Source: Zanthoxylum bungeanum
Lineage: Eukaryota; Streptophyta; Magnoliopsida; Sapindales; Rutaceae
NCBI GenBank assembly: GCA_019454045.1
Contig: SKCR01006525.1
Span: 1-64,000, forward strand
Direction: 5' to 3'
Length of the DNA: 64,000 nt
Part shown: positions 35,847 through 49,063 of the stretch, piece by piece
Layout of the letters: each line of letters starts with the position of its first letter
Position numbering within the stretch: the first letter of the stretch is position 1
Program-made: the position numbers and the translations under genes
Notes under the pieces: model-generated
What the model was told of the DNA's origin: nothing
What the model saw: only the letters and a program-made list of their open reading frames with translations
Database searches by the model: none

Positions 35847-37957
35847 GAGATGTTGGAAATTTGAGGATTCCGATACTAAGAAATTTGTCATATGCCGATT
35901 CCTAGATTTTAAAATGATTGATTCCAAATCTGTATTAAGCCAAGTACAAAAATTGCAGATTATTCTAGCAGAAATTCATGTTGAGAGGATGAATTTAAGT
36001 GAAACCTTCCAAGTAGCCTCGATAATTGAGAAACTACCACCTTGTTGGAAAGATTTCAAGAATTATCTAAAGCACAAGCGAAAAGAAATGAGCATTGAAG
36101 ACTTGGTTCTTAAGCTTAGAATTGAGGAAGATTACCGAGTATCTGACAAGAGAGGAATATCTCATGAGGCCAAGGCAAATGTTGTTGAACATGGTCATAA
36201 GAACAAGAACCTCAGAACAAAGGGTCACAGATGGGCCCTAAAGGAGGAGTTTGCAAGAAATTCAAATTTCAAGGAAAATTCTTCAACTGCGACAAAATGG
36301 GTCACAAGTCTTCTGAGTGCAGACTTCCGAAGAAGAAAAAGAAACAAGAGGCTAATGTACTGAAAAACATGACTCGAGATGTATCAGACATTAACATTTT
36401 TGCTGTGATTTATGAAGTGAATCTGGTGGGTTCTAACCCAAGAGAGTGGTGGATTGATTCTGGTGCCACTCGACATGTGTGCTCGGACAAGAGCATGTTT
36501 TCTTCGTTTGAGCCTGCTGGTAATGGGGAAAAAATATACATGGGCAATTCAGCAACATCTGAGAATGAAGGTCAAGGAAAGGTGATTATGAAAATGACAT
36601 CTGGGAAAGAGTTGACTCTGAACAATGTTCTGTATGTACCAGAAATACGAAAGAATCTTGTGTCTGGATCACTTCTGAACAAGCACAGATTCCGGATGGT
36701 GTTCGAGTCTGATAAAGTAGTTTTGACTAAAAATGAGATGTATGTGGGAAAATGGTATGTAACTGATGGGATTTTTAAGCTTAATATAATGATTGTTAAA
36801 CCCAAGAATATCAATAAAGCTAGTTCTTCTGCTTATATTGTTGGGTACTGTAATCTATGGCATGGTAGATTAAGACATGTTAATTTTAATTCATTGCGGA
36901 AACTAATTAACATGAATCATATTCCCAATTTTAAAATTGATAACAGACATAAGTGTGATACTTGTGTTGAGGCAAAACTGACTATATCATATTTTCATAG
37001 TATTGAAAGAAACTCTGAACCACTTGATATAATTCATACCGATGTATGTGATTTTAATTCAATACAATCGAGAGGCGGTAATAAATATTTTATTACCTTT
37101 ATTGATGATTGCACGAGATTTTGCTATGTGTATTTGATGAAAAGCAAGGACGAAGCTATAGAGAAATTTGTTCTCTATAAAAATGAAGTTGAGAACCAAC
37201 TAAATAAAAGAATTAAGGAGTTAAGAAGTGATCGTGGTGGTGAGTATGTTTTTCCTTTTAAATCACTTTGTGAACAAAATGGAATCATACATCAAACCAC
37301 AGCTCCTTATTCACCTCAATCCAATGGGATTGCGGAACGGAAGAATCGTACCTTGAAAGAGATGATGAACGCTATGTTAATCAACTATGGCTTACTTCAG
37401 AATATGTGGGGAGAAGCTGTTTTATCAGCTAATTACCTTTTAAATAAGGTATCACAGAAAGAATTAGAGAAAACTTCTTATGCAATGTGGAAAGGTATGG
37501 TACCTTCCTATAAATTCCTCCGAGTATGGGGGTGTCTTGCCAAGTAGTATTCCTCCACCTACGAAGGTGAAGATATGACCAAAAATTGTTGATTGCATTT
37601 TTATAGGATATGCACATAACAGTAATGCCTATCGATTTCTTGTGCATGAGTCTAATATACCAGATATTCACAAGAATACGATAATGAAGTCGAGGAATGC
37701 CTCATTTTTCGAATACGTTTTTCCCTGTAAAACTATTTCGAATTCAAATGTGCACAAACGGGCACATGAGACTATCATTGAAGATAGTCAGGACCAAGAA
37801 CACATAAATGTTCCAAGGGATCAACAAGTTGTTGAACTTGAACTAAGACGTAGCAAAAGAGCTTGAACGGAAAATTCATTTGGTCCAAATTTTCTGACAT
37901 TTTGCTAGAGAATGATCCTCAAAGCTATAATGAAACTGTAAGGTCAGCTGATGGTAC
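35847..37957 (+). pseudogene. gag-protease-integrase part of the truncated copia
   Basis: The gag core reads DTKKFVICRFLDFKM, SETFQVASIIEKLPPCWKDF and KRKEMSIEDLVLKLRIEED in one frame (to 36363). A shift into a second frame (36231-37547) follows. That frame holds a knuckle-like FNCDKMGHKSSEC, protease WWIDSGATRHVC, GAG-pre-integrase LWHGRLRHVNFNSLRKLI with HKCDTCVEAK, and integrase IIHTDVC, FIDDCTRFC, LRSDRGGEY and YSPQSNGIAERKNRTLKEM. The catalytic acidic residues are present. After a stop at 37547 the C-terminal integrase part (FIGYAHNSNAYRFL) continues in another frame. The coding sequence is cut at 37957 by the nested copia. Confidence 0.9.
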
Positions 37958-40362
37958 TGAAGGGGTTATTTAGGGGGTGAATCCGGTAACACAGCGGAAG
38001 CGGTGAAAATCCGATTTTCAGATTTCAAAACTTTTTCTTGGATTAATTAAATAAACATATTTATTTAATTACCCAATAATCAAATAATGAAATAAAATTT
38101 CAAATGAATCAAATTCAAGTGAAATTACCAAATTACCCTTATATGGTATTTTGTCCATTTTAGTCCGAAATTGATCCAATCAATTTTGAATGATTCTAAA
38201 TCATTTATAAGATGAACTTTGCATGTTCAAAACATCAAAAACACCAAACACACAAAATCCCCTAATTCCTTCACAAGGCCGAGAGCCTCCATTGGTTCCC
38301 AATTGACCATTTGGTCATTTCATGTCTCAAAACTCATCTAAATGAAATCCAATCAACATGAAACTTTGCATGCATCATATACACACCCAAATGCTCAACA
38401 TATATGAAAACCCCCAAATTTGGAATTGGTTATAAACCCTAATTTCTCAATTTCTACAAATTGGACAAATTGGACTTAATACACCAAATCAATTACTTCA
38501 ATCATCAATCTTTCATCTAATTTAAGTCTCAACACAATGAAACAACTCAAGATCAAATCTAGGTCATTTAAGAGTGGGTCAACAACTCTAGAATAGCAAC
38601 ATGGTTTCATAAACCTTAAAAGATTACATATAACTACAATAGTCATATCCTTTCTTCATCATACATGCTTTACAATTCCACCAAAGTTTTCCATCAATAA
38701 AACACAAAGAACAAAAGAAAGAAATAACCTAAGGATATCAAATGAAAGCCTAGATCCTAAGGAACAATTTCCTTACTAATAGTAAGTTAGAGAAAACTTA
38801 CTAAAATCAAGCTTTCTTGATTTTTCTTTCTTTCTCAAAGTTCTTTAAGCTTTCTTCAATGGAGTTTTTCTTTTGTGAAATTGTATTAGGTTTTTTTGTG
38901 AATGAAAATGAAAAAACAATTTATATGTGCAACATTTACCCTTGGCCGAAATTTGCATACCAATTCAACAAATTGCAATTTCAATTTCATTTGCATTATC
39001 TTTATTACAACTTGCATAAATATCTTATCACCTTTATTAGATATTTATTTAAGTCAAATATGGCAACTAAAGTCATTTACTAAATATATCCTAAAGTAAG
39101 ATATTTATATTTTAATTAATTTAATCATTTAACAATTAAATAATTAATTAATTAATCAAATACAAATATATTAAATATATGTATAATATTTACATTAAAT
39201 ATTAAAAAACATATATTTATTTAGGATAAAAGTCAAATAACTCATTTTGACTATTAATTAATGTGTATTTAAATTAATCAAGTATTAAATGTAAATACAC
39301 AATAATTACGTAAATGACTATCGGGTCCCTTTTGCACGTATCTTGCGTTTAACCTTTAAACGACTTTATAAATAATCAATATTATTTATTTATGTTGCTC
39401 TAGTGCTCAACGAGTATGTTTCATTATTGAGACTCTCTAGGTTCAGGTATATCCGTCATGAAATCAAATTTCATGTCCATAATCTATCCACCCGTAGATT
39501 ATGACGATCACGGATAATCTCGCTAAACCATACAGGTCGAGGTCATGGCAAATGTATAATTCCTCCGTCACAGGTATCCGGATAAATCCCAGAGACACAG
39601 ATGTAAACGTCAAATCTCTATGGGGATTATCCAGTCGACTATTCCATTAGCAATCTCTAAAAGAATGTTTAGAACTAGCTTCTAAACTTTACCACGGGCC
39701 CATGGTTTTATCTGATTGCTAATCATATGGACTACCTATGCTCTGGTACACAGAACTGACGGATCCTATCTTGACACACATAGGACACCCTGAGGATCTA
39801 TCTACACCCAACGAACAGGCGGAGGTCTGATCTAAATAGATCGGTGACGTGACTGCCATCTAAGTGTAGAAGATGTCTCATGTGCCCACAATGGCATCTC
39901 AAGTCTAAGAATCACAAGTGCTACTCAACCCAAGAAGATTCTTATTGACGCTGGTGTACCATCCATTAAGAATCTTCGGTGAGTCGTTCAGTGTTTATCC
40001 AATATAAACACCTACACGTCTATACTAGTCTCCAAGACTTATGGTTCATTGAGAAACCATTGGAATCATATATTCCAGTATACGACATGTACCGGTCTCA
40101 ACGGGTTTACTATACTGACCAAGTAGTGTAAACCTTGACCAGGAACTGTCTGAGAATGACAACGTCATGATACAACTCAATGTCCGTTGCGACGCTTTTG
40201 CAACTGTACCATGACTAATCATTCTAAGGTCATTACGTCTTTACCATATATAGAATAGATTATATTATAGAAACTGCATATATTATTACTAATAATAATG
40301 TTTTACAGAAGTATTTAACAAAATACAACCGGGAATTGGCGCTCTGAGCACCAACCCCTACA
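37958..40362 (-). repeat. 3' LTR of the nested long-LTR copia
   Basis: 2405 bp, minus-strand TGTAGGGGTTGG to CCCCTTCA. It matches the split LTR at 44970-47216 plus 55074-55232. Most differences are single-base insertions or deletions. Confidence 0.95.
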
Positions 40363-40378
40363 AAATCTCCCACTTGCT

Positions 40379-41626
40379 CTAGTGCCAATATCGATTGTAT
40401 CTAATACCCATCGACTCCACGTGTTTATCAAACAACTTCGGAGGTATGGCCTTCGTCAGCGGGTCTGCTACGTTGTCTTCACTCGGTACCTTGCACACGA
40501 CAATATCCCCTCGCGACACGATCTCTCGAATGATGTGGTACTTGCGTTCCACATGCTTCGACTTCTGATGCGCCCTCGGTTCCTTTGCTTGCGCAATGGC
40601 TCCAGTATTATCACAGTATAACGGAATCGCATTCTCGATACTTGGGACAACTCCCAATTCTGTGATAAAGTTCTTTATCTACACAGCCTCTTTTGCGGCT
40701 TCAGAAGCTGCAATATATTCCGCCTCAGTGGTGGAATCAGCTGTAGATCCCTGTTTGGAACTCTTCCAACATACTGCACCTCCGTTAAGGGTAAAGACAA
40801 ATCCAGATGTAGACTTTCTATCATCCGGATCCGATTGAAAATTGGAGTCTGTATACCCGTTAACCTGCAGTTCATTTCCTCCATATATTATCAACTTATC
40901 CTTAGTACCTTTAAGATACTTTAGGATATGTTTAATGGCCATCCAATGGTCATTACCTGGATTGGACTGATATCGCTAGTTACGCTAACAGCGAAACTAA
41001 TATCAGGCCTCGTACATAACATGGCATACATTATGCTACCCAAACACGAAGCATAAGGTTGGTTAGACATTCTAACCTTCTCATCTTCTGTTTGTGGACA
41101 CATCTTCTTAGAAAGATGAATCCCATGTCTGAACGGTATGTTTGCTGTCTTACAATTACCAAAGCTATACCGTTCCAAGATCTTATCTATGTACGTTGAT
41201 TGGGATAACCCAATCAGCCTCCTTTGTCTATCTCGATAGAGTTTTATCCCTAAAACATAGGAAGCTTCTCCCAGGTCCTTCATGGAGAAATTCTTACAGA
41301 GATACGCTTTAACGCTTTGTAACATACCTAAATCATTCCCAATGATTAGGATGTCATCAACATACAGGACTAAAAATACGACCATGCTCCCACTGGCCTT
41401 CTGATACACACAGATTCTTCCGAATTCTTAAGAAAACCAGACGATCTGATAATCTCGTCAATCGAAGATTCCAACTTCGTGAAGCTTGTTTAAGTCCATA
41501 AATGGACTTCTTAAGCTTACAAACCATACCCGAGGTTTGGCTGGATGTGAAACCTTCCGACTGTTCCATATAGATTTCTTCATCAAGAACCCATTTAGAA
41601 AAGCCGTTTTGACATCCATTTGCCAA
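40379..41626 (-). pseudogene. RT C-terminal part and RNase H of the nested copia
   Basis: Three frames cover the expected order. 41357-41626 has [12 protein letters not shown] and LKKSIYGLKQASRSW. 40921-41409 has the RT active site [14 protein letters not shown], then FSMKDLGEASYVLGIKLYRD and CTRPDISFAVSVTS. 40679-40942 has RNase H (GYTDSNFQSDPDDRKSTSG, STTEAEYIAASEAAKEAV), then a stop. 40379-40657 finishes with YCDNTGAIAQAKEPRAHQKS and NVADPLTKAIPP. The stop at 40676-40678 is TAG where TGG (Trp) is expected. The frame changes are small and could be consensus errors. Confidence 0.9.
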
Positions 41627-43560
41627 ATCTCGTAGTCATGATACGCAGCTATAGAAAGCAAAATCCGGATAGACTTAAGCATTGCTACCGGCGAAAAAGT
41701 TTCATCGTAGTCGACGCCAGGTCGATGCGTGTAACCTTTTGCTACCAGTCGGGCCTTGTAAGTTTCAACCTTACCGTCAGGCCCGCGCTTCTCTTTGTAA
41801 ACCCATTTACAACCGATAGGAACAATTCCTTCGGGAAGCGGAATCAAGTCCCAAACTTGAATTTCATGCATTGAGTCTATCTCGGATTTCATGGCACTTT
41901 GCCATTTCACGGAGTCGATGTCCAACATCGATTCTCTATAGGTGAAAGGATCTGTCTCTTCAACTAAGAGAACATCCAGACTCTTTTCTTGTATCAAATA
42001 CAAGCGTTCAGGAGGTCTAGATACCCTTTCCGACCTACGGAGTGTGTGTGTTGAAGGTCCTTCATCTACTTGAACTTCAGGTTCCTCCGTTGGCTCGTTG
42101 TTTTCAGGTTGGACTTCATCAAGCTCAACCTGTCTATGATCACCACCTTCTGACAAAAATTCTACTTCTAGAAATTTTGCGAAGCGAGCTACGAACACAT
42201 TTCGATGCTCGGTATCATAGAACAGATATCCCCTCGTGTTCGAGGGATATCCAACAAACCTAAACTTTTGCCCTCGAGGCGAAAGCTTACTTTGCTGAGT
42301 TACCCTGACATAGGCAGGACAACCCCAAACCTTAATATAATTAAGATTCGGTCTCCTACCGAACCATATCTGATATGGTGTCGTAGGAACAGCCTTTGAA
42401 GGAATCTTATTCAAAAGATGTGCGGCTGTTAAGAGACAGTAGCCCCATAAATAATAGGGCAAATCTGTGAAACTCAACATCGATCGGACCATATCCAATA
42501 AAGTCCGATTTCTCCTTTCAGATACACCATTGTGCTGTGGTGTACCTGGATGAGTATATTGAGTGAGAATCCCATTCTCCTTCATATAATCCATGAACTC
42601 ACCACTCATATATTCGCCGCCTCGATCTGATCGAAGGCATTTAATATATTTACCAGTCTGTTTTTCTACTTCATTACGGAACTCTTTGAACTTTTCAAAG
42701 GTTTCCGATTTATGTCGCATCAAATACACATAACCGTACCGTGACAAATCATCGGTAAAGGTAACGAAGTACGAATAACCACTGTGAGCAGTTTGACTTA
42801 GTGGACCACATACATCAGAATGTACGAGTTCCAGTAAGTTAACGGCACGGTGTCCAACACCAGAAAATGGGGCCTTGGTCATTTTACCCTGAATACAGGA
42901 TTCACAAGTTGGATAGGATTCAATGGTGAGATCTGGTATCAAACCATTCCTAACCAACTGGGTAAGGCGTTTAACGCCAATGTGACCAAGTCTCATATGC
43001 CAAAGTTCAGTATTATTAATTTCAGGTAATCTACGTTTATTAACTCCAGTATTTAATATATCTTTAGAAGTTTGCAATGTATAATGACCATGCTGATTTG
43101 GACAACTAAGGATCTGAATATTATTTCTATCATATAAATACAAAGAACTATTCTTAATATTCATACAAAAGCCTTCTGTATCAAGTACAAAAAGTGATAT
43201 AATATTAGCGACACATCCTGGTACAAAATGACAGTCATTAAGCAAAAGTGTCCCATTCGGCAATGAGATCTCGCATACTCCCACTGCAACTGCATCCAAA
43301 GAGTCTCCACTCCCGAACCGCAACTGCATCTCCCCTGGCTTCAGCCTCCTACTTTCCTTCAGCACCTGCAACGAATTGCAAATGTGAATGGGACAAGCAG
43401 AATCTAAAATCCAGCTGGATGTAACGGCTTCACAAGCCAAAGATAAATCAATAACTGGAAAAATAAAAGTACCTGATGTAGATGCTCTGTCTCTCCTGAT
43501 CTGAGCAATGTAATCTGGACAGTTCTCTTCCAGTGCCCGACCTTGCCGCAGTGGTGGCAT
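41458..43560 (-). CDS. protease-integrase-RT N-terminal part of the nested copia polyprotein
   Basis: 700 codons open in one frame. The start of this frame is set by a frame change inside the zinc knuckle (HHCGKVGHW then ENCPDYIAQI), so its first Met is not a true start. Protease has WILDSACPIHIC, DSA instead of the usual DSG. GAG-pre-integrase has LWHMRLGHIGVKRL and CESCIQGKM. Integrase has LELVHSDVCGPL, FTDDLSRYGYVYLM, LRSDRGGEYMSGEF and GTPQHNGVSERRNRTLLDM, with the D, D and E residues present. The RT N-terminus has KWVYKEKRGPDGKVETYKAR and MDVKTAFLNG before the frame breaks at about 41580. Confidence 0.92.
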   Translation of the reverse strand: MPPLRQGRALEENCPDYIAQIRRDRASTSGTFIFPVIDLSLACEAVTSSWILDSACPIHICNSLQVLKESRRLKPGEMQLRFGSGDSLDAVAVGVCEISLPNGTLLLNDCHFVPGCVANIISLFVLDTEGFCMNIKNSSLYLYDRNNIQILSCPNQHGHYTLQTSKDILNTGVNKRRLPEINNTELWHMRLGHIGVKRLTQLVRNGLIPDLTIESYPTCESCIQGKMTKAPFSGVGHRAVNLLELVHSDVCGPLSQTAHSGYSYFVTFTDDLSRYGYVYLMRHKSETFEKFKEFRNEVEKQTGKYIKCLRSDRGGEYMSGEFMDYMKENGILTQYTHPGTPQHNGVSERRNRTLLDMVRSMLSFTDLPYYLWGYCLLTAAHLLNKIPSKAVPTTPYQIWFGRRPNLNYIKVWGCPAYVRVTQQSKLSPRGQKFRFVGYPSNTRGYLFYDTEHRNVFVARFAKFLEVEFLSEGGDHRQVELDEVQPENNEPTEEPEVQVDEGPSTHTLRRSERVSRPPERLYLIQEKSLDVLLVEETDPFTYRESMLDIDSVKWQSAMKSEIDSMHEIQVWDLIPLPEGIVPIGCKWVYKEKRGPDGKVETYKARLVAKGYTHRPGVDYDETFSPVAMLKSIRILLSIAAYHDYEIWQMDVKTAFLNGFLMKKSIWNSRKVSHPAKPRVWFVSLRSPFMDLNKLHEVGIFD

Positions 43561-43717
43561 TTGTCTTCAGAAGCCCTTTTGGGCTTGGCTATCTTCGCCT
43601 GCTGTGGAGGACCGAAGGCCTTCTTCTTCTTCCCTTTCTTCTTCTTTCCCTTGGACCATCCTTGGGAAGAAGCCGAAAGAGAAGTAGATCTAGGTGGGCG
43701 AGTCGGTACTCCCTTCT

Positions 43718-44326
43718 TCAGATCCTCTCTCTTTCTGCCGTGAGCAACATCCTATGTAGCTCCTGGTAGGTGCAGACTGTCCCGTGCATGTTGAAGTACA
43801 TCACAAACTGGCGGAATGAAGCTGGCAGAGAACCAAGAATGACACGCCTACCGAGAATGTCATTCAGGATGAGATTATGTTTTCTCAATTGATCGATCAA
43901 ATCGATCATTTGAAGAACATGTGGGCTAACACTTTGCCCATCATCCAGACGCGCATGGAACAGTTCCATGGCGACCTTGTGAACAATAACCTGTTCCTGG
44001 TTCTCGAACGATTGTCTTAATCGCGTTATCATACTATAGGAATCTGATGTTCCATAGTATTGTTGCTTGAGTTTCGGAGAGAGCGAACTAAGAATGTATG
44101 ATTTAACCCTTAAATCATCATTCTTCCAAGCTTCAAAAACTTGGCGTTCCTCCTCCGAAGCATCCTCACCCACTGCAAGGGGTAAAAGACCCTCAAGAAC
44201 ATAACCCAACTTTTCGGAATCGAGGACAATCCTCAAATCCAATTCCCAGTCTGCAAAGTTCTCAGCGCCTTTCAGTTTGTTCGCATCTAACATACGCGCA
44301 AACTGGTTTGTGGATTGACCCGCCAT
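43718..44326 (-). CDS. gag of the nested copia
   Basis: About 200 codons from ATG at 44326 (MAGQSTNQFARMLDANKLKG); the 24 residues upstream in frame look like leader. It has the copia gag core, with ENFADWELDLRIVLDSEKL, LSSLSPKLKQQYYGTSDS and LIDQLRKHNLILNDIL near residues 30-150. The frame ends at 43718, before a Lys-rich linker and the CCHC knuckle that lie in the next frame (43560-43720). It directly follows the tRNA-iMet primer-binding site and a 0.6-kb leader. Confidence 0.88.
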   Translation of the reverse strand: MAGQSTNQFARMLDANKLKGAENFADWELDLRIVLDSEKLGYVLEGLLPLAVGEDASEEERQVFEAWKNDDLRVKSYILSSLSPKLKQQYYGTSDSYSMITRLRQSFENQEQVIVHKVAMELFHARLDDGQSVSPHVLQMIDLIDQLRKHNLILNDILGRRVILGSLPASFRQFVMYFNMHGTVCTYQELHRMLLTAERERI

Positions 44327-44969
44327 CACAAATCTATCATATAGATCACGAAAAACGGTTAGCAGAAATAAAGCAGTTTCATATAATATCAAAAGCAAAA
44401 CTAGATCATGGATTTTTAATCTAATATGCCCCTCCCACTAAATCATGCAATACTGTAATCCCAAAACAGAATACAAATATTTAATAATTAAATTAAATAT
44501 AAATAGTGAAAAGTGGATCCCGTGAATATATTTCGGCTCACAGCAGAGGCACGGTCTCGCCTACGTATATTCATCAGGTAGACAACTCATTTGTCAATCA
44601 TTCACTAATGACTCCTAAGTACCCGGTCTCTGGCCGTTTCTCGTTGTCGCTGCGAAGGCAGGCCCACAATGAGACGTACCAATGTTAAACTCGCCAATGA
44701 TAAACTCAAGTTACTTACGTAATCCTGACAGCTAGGGCACGTTCAGAATTTCGCTTTCGCTTGAATTTATCTAGTATCTGATATACATCCGGTATAAATA
44801 AATCTTTATCGGCTACACCCTCACAGCAGAGGCACGGTCTCAGATGTAGTCACAAAGAAGTATTCATAAACCGTATTGACAAGACGGACCATATAACATG
44901 ATTAAACATTGATTCAATGAAGGCTAATCTATTAGGTGGCCTAGAATCAGACTCGCTCTGATACCATTT
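44327..44969 (-). other. 5' leader and primer-binding site of the nested copia
   Basis: Untranslated leader between the 5' LTR and gag. TGGTATCAGAGC at about 44955-44966 (minus strand) is the tRNA-iMet primer-binding site. A short imperfect duplication of CACAGCAGAGGCACGGTCTC appears near 44538 and 44823. Confidence 0.8.
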
Positions 44970-47216
44970 TGAAGGGGTTATTTAGGGGGTGAATCCGGTA
45001 ACGCAGCGGAAGCGGTGAAAATCCGATTTTCAGATTTCAAAAATTTTTCTTGGATTAATTAAATAAACATATTTATTTAATTATACAATAATCAAATAAT
45101 GAAATAAAATTTCAAATGAATCAAATTCAAGTGAAATTACCAAATTACCCTTATATGGTATTTTGTCCATTTTAGTCCGAATTGATCCAATCAATTTTGA
45201 ATGATTCTAAATCATTTATAAGATGAACTTTGCATGTTCAAAACATCAAAAACACCAAACAACAAAATCCCCTAATTTCCTTCACAAGGCCGAGAGCCTC
45301 CCTTGGTTCCCAATTTGACCATTTGGTCATTTCATGTCTCAAAACTCATCTAAATGAAATCCAATCAAACATGAAACTTTGCATGCATCATACACACCCA
45401 AATGCAACATATATGAAAACCCCCAAATTTGGAATTGGTTATAAACCCAATTCTCAATTTCTACAAATTGGACAAATTGGACTTAATACACCAAATCAAT
45501 TACTTCAATCATCAATCTTTCATCTAATTTAAGTCTCAACACAATGAAAACAACTCAAGATCAAATCTAGGTCATTTAAGAGTGGGTCAACAAACTCTAG
45601 AATAGCAACATGGTTTCATAAACCTTAAAAGATTACATAAACTACAATAGTCATATCCTTCTTCATCATACATGCTTTACCAATTCACCAAAGTTTTCCA
45701 TCAATAAAAACACAAAGAACAAAGAAAGAAATAACCTAAGGATATCAAATATGAAAGCCTAGATCCTAAGGAACAATTTCTTACTAATAGTAAGTTAGAG
45801 AAAACTTACTAAAATCAAGCTTTCTTGGATTTTTCTTTCTTTCTCAAAGTTCTTTAAGCTTTCTTCAATGGAGTTTTTCTTTTGTGAAATGTGTATTAGG
45901 TTTTTTTGTGAAATGAAAAATGAAAAAAAAACAATTATGTGCAACATTACACCTTGGCCGAAATTTGCATACCAAATTCAACAAATTGCAATTTCAATTT
46001 CATTTGCATTATCTTTATTACAACTTGCATAAATATCTATCACCTTTATTAGATATTTATTTAAGTCAAATATGGCAACTAAAGTCATTACTAAATATAT
46101 CCTAAAGTAAAATATTTATATTTTAATTAATTTAATCATTTAACAATTAAATAATTAATTAATTAATCAAATACAAATATATTAATATATGTATAATATT
46201 TACATTAAATATTAAAAAACATATATTCATTTAGGATAAAAGTCAAATAACTCATTTTGACTATTAATTAATGTGTATTTAAATTAATCAAGTATTAAAT
46301 GTAAATATACAATAATTACGTAAATGACTATCGGGTCCCTTTTGCATGTATCTTGCGTTTAACCTTTAAACGACTTTATAAATAATCAATATTATTTATT
46401 TATGTTGCTCTAGTGCTCAACGAGTATGTTTCATTATTGAGACTCTCTAGGTTCAGGTATATCCGTCATGAAATCAAATTTCATGTCCATAATCTATCCA
46501 CCCGTAGATTATGACGATCACGGATAATCTCGCTAAACCATACAGGTCGAGGTCATGACAAATGTATAATTCCTCCGTCACAGGTATCCGGATAAATCCC
46601 AGAGACACAGATGTAAACGTCAAATCTCTATGGGGATATCCAGTCGACTATTCATTAGCAATCTCTAAAGAATGTTTAGAACTAGCTTCTAAACTTTACC
46701 ACGGGCCCATGGTTTATCTGATTGCTAATCATATGGACTACCTATGCTCTGGTACACAGAAATAACGGATCCTATCTTGACACACATAGGACACCCTGAG
46801 GATCTATATACACCCAACGAACAGGCGGCGTCTGATCTAAATAGATCGGTGACGTGACTGCCATCTAAGTGTAGAAGATGTCTCATTGTGCCCACAATGC
46901 ATCTCAAGTCTAAGAATCACAAGTGCTATCAACCCGAGAAGATTCTTATGACGCTGGTTTTGTACCATCCATTAGAATATTCGGTGAGTCGTTCCCCTCA
47001 GGTTTTATCCACTATAAAAACACCTACACGTCATATAGTCTCCAAGACTGATGGTTCATGAGAAACCATTGGAATCATATATTCCAGTATACAAATGTAC
47101 CGGTATCAAACGGGTTTACTATATGGACCAAGTAGTGTAAACCTTGACCAGGAAATGTCTTGAGAATGAACACCGTCATGATACAACTCAAATGCGGTTG
47201 CGACGCTTTTGCAACT
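44970..47216 (-). repeat. 5' LTR of the nested copia, larger part (rest at 55074-55232)
   Basis: Matches 37958-40200. The remaining 160 bp resume at 55074, after the inserted gypsy element and its target duplication. Confidence 0.95.
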
Positions 47217-49063
47217 TGACCGGCGTAAACACACACGTATAACGCAAGCGCACGTATCGTTCAAGTAGTATAAAAATATCGATCCCACGAGGACTTAATT
47301 CCTACTATTGTTATTAATTGTTGATACTATTTATTTACAAATATAATTAGGAGAAGGGAGAAGTGAATGATTGCTTGAAATGATATTGATTTGAAGATTT
47401 GCTAAATAAATAAAATAAAAAGACAAAAGAAAATACTAAGGAAAATAAAAGACTTAAAGATCTAGGGTTGTGAATCTTTCTAATATCTATTAAAAGATGA
47501 AGTAGTTATAATCATAGTTGGGTAAAATATTGAATTATTAATCTGGAACACTAAATTATGTAAAAGCCTCTTCCGAATGATCATTTACAAATACCTAGTA
47601 TAATCCAATTGAACCATATGTCTATGTCAATTAAATTACCTAGATTCATTAAGGTTAAGTTCCAATTAAGACTACCCCCGCCCGACAGGTATATTCCTAT
47701 CCTGTAAGGAAATCTATTAAAGGTTTATCTATCCTTAAGGAAGATCGTGGGTTGTTGAGACTAAGGTTTTAAACTTAAAATCCCTATGTCTAGTTCATTT
47801 TAAGTTTACCTAATCAATTTTATTAGTGATCGGTTAATAAAAAGCATTAAGATTATGACTCAACAAATAACTCTTTTAATTACCCCAACTATAATCTAAC
47901 CCTTTTTAAATCCGGTGATATTAGATTTTATCACAACCCTAGATATTTAACTTAGTTACAACACATAACTAAACTGATATAAACTTAAAAGACAAAAATG
48001 AAATTGCAGAAAGTAATTAAAATAAATAAATGAAATGCTAAGGTAAAAGGAAATAACTTCTACTATATACTATTTAGATATCTCCCATAAAAAATAATAT
48101 ATTAACTTGTGATATTTTAAACCAACCGTCCAGAATGGCGGTATCCTGATTAAGTCAAATTCAAATATACCAGCCATAAGGCGGAACAGAAATATAAACT
48201 TAAACCAACCGTCCAGTGTGGCGGTATCCTCATTAAGTCAGGTTAACCAGATTAAATTAAATAACCAACCGTCCGGAATGGCGGTATCCTTTATTAATCT
48301 GATTTTAAATAGTTTATATATCATATTTTAAGGGAGATTAATCTAAAAAGCAATAGTAAAAGAATTACCTTATTACCTCAGCATGAAGAGGTTACCCCCT
48401 CATGGATGGATAGAATTACTACTACAAAGCGTAAATAAAACTGAATAAAAGAAGAAAATAAGAAGAACTCTATTTTATTTATAAGGATTTCAGAGGAAGA
48501 GGTACATTTGAAACTAAAAATTCGAAATCTATTTATAGGCAAAAAAATCTAATTTTTTATTATTATTTTTTGATTTTGAATTTTTTATTATTTTCTGATT
48601 TTTATTATTTTATTATTATTATTTCTTGAATCGCTGAAATTTCGACACGTGGCGTGGTGTGCTAAAAAAGACGGCTCGTTGAATCTTTGACACGTGGCAG
48701 ACGCCCAAAATTACCAAAATACCCTTTGCGTCGGGACGTCCAAAATTACCAAAATACCCCTTTGCCAAATTTCACAGTTTTGCTCCAAATCACCTCCAGA
48801 ATGTCTTGAAATTTTATTTCGGTGTCGGGACAATTACCAAAATACCCTTTTGTGTCGGGACGTCCAAAATTACCAAAATACCCTTTTTGCCAAATTTCAC
48901 CAAATTTCACAGTTTTGCTCCAAATCACCTCCAGAATGTCCTGAAACTTTATTTATCTACAAAATAACACAAAACACATCAAAATATTCACAAAACTCAA
49001 GAAACTATACAAAATATTAAGTTAAATGAGTGGGAAATAGTGATACATTTATCACTCATCACA
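47217..49063 (-). repeat. 3' LTR of the LOG-carrying gypsy element
   Basis: 1847 bp, minus-strand TGTGATGAGTGATA to CGCCGGTCA. U3 contains two CACGTGTC words (about 48643 and 48690). Three copies of an AACCAACCGTCC...GGCGGTATCC hairpin motif lie at 48121-48290. Confidence 0.95.

Noticed and set aside
48694..49020. 108-codon frame, repeated at 54732-55025
   Set aside because: It lies in both LTRs of the gypsy element and is made of repeated CCAAAATTACCAAAATACCC words; not a gene.
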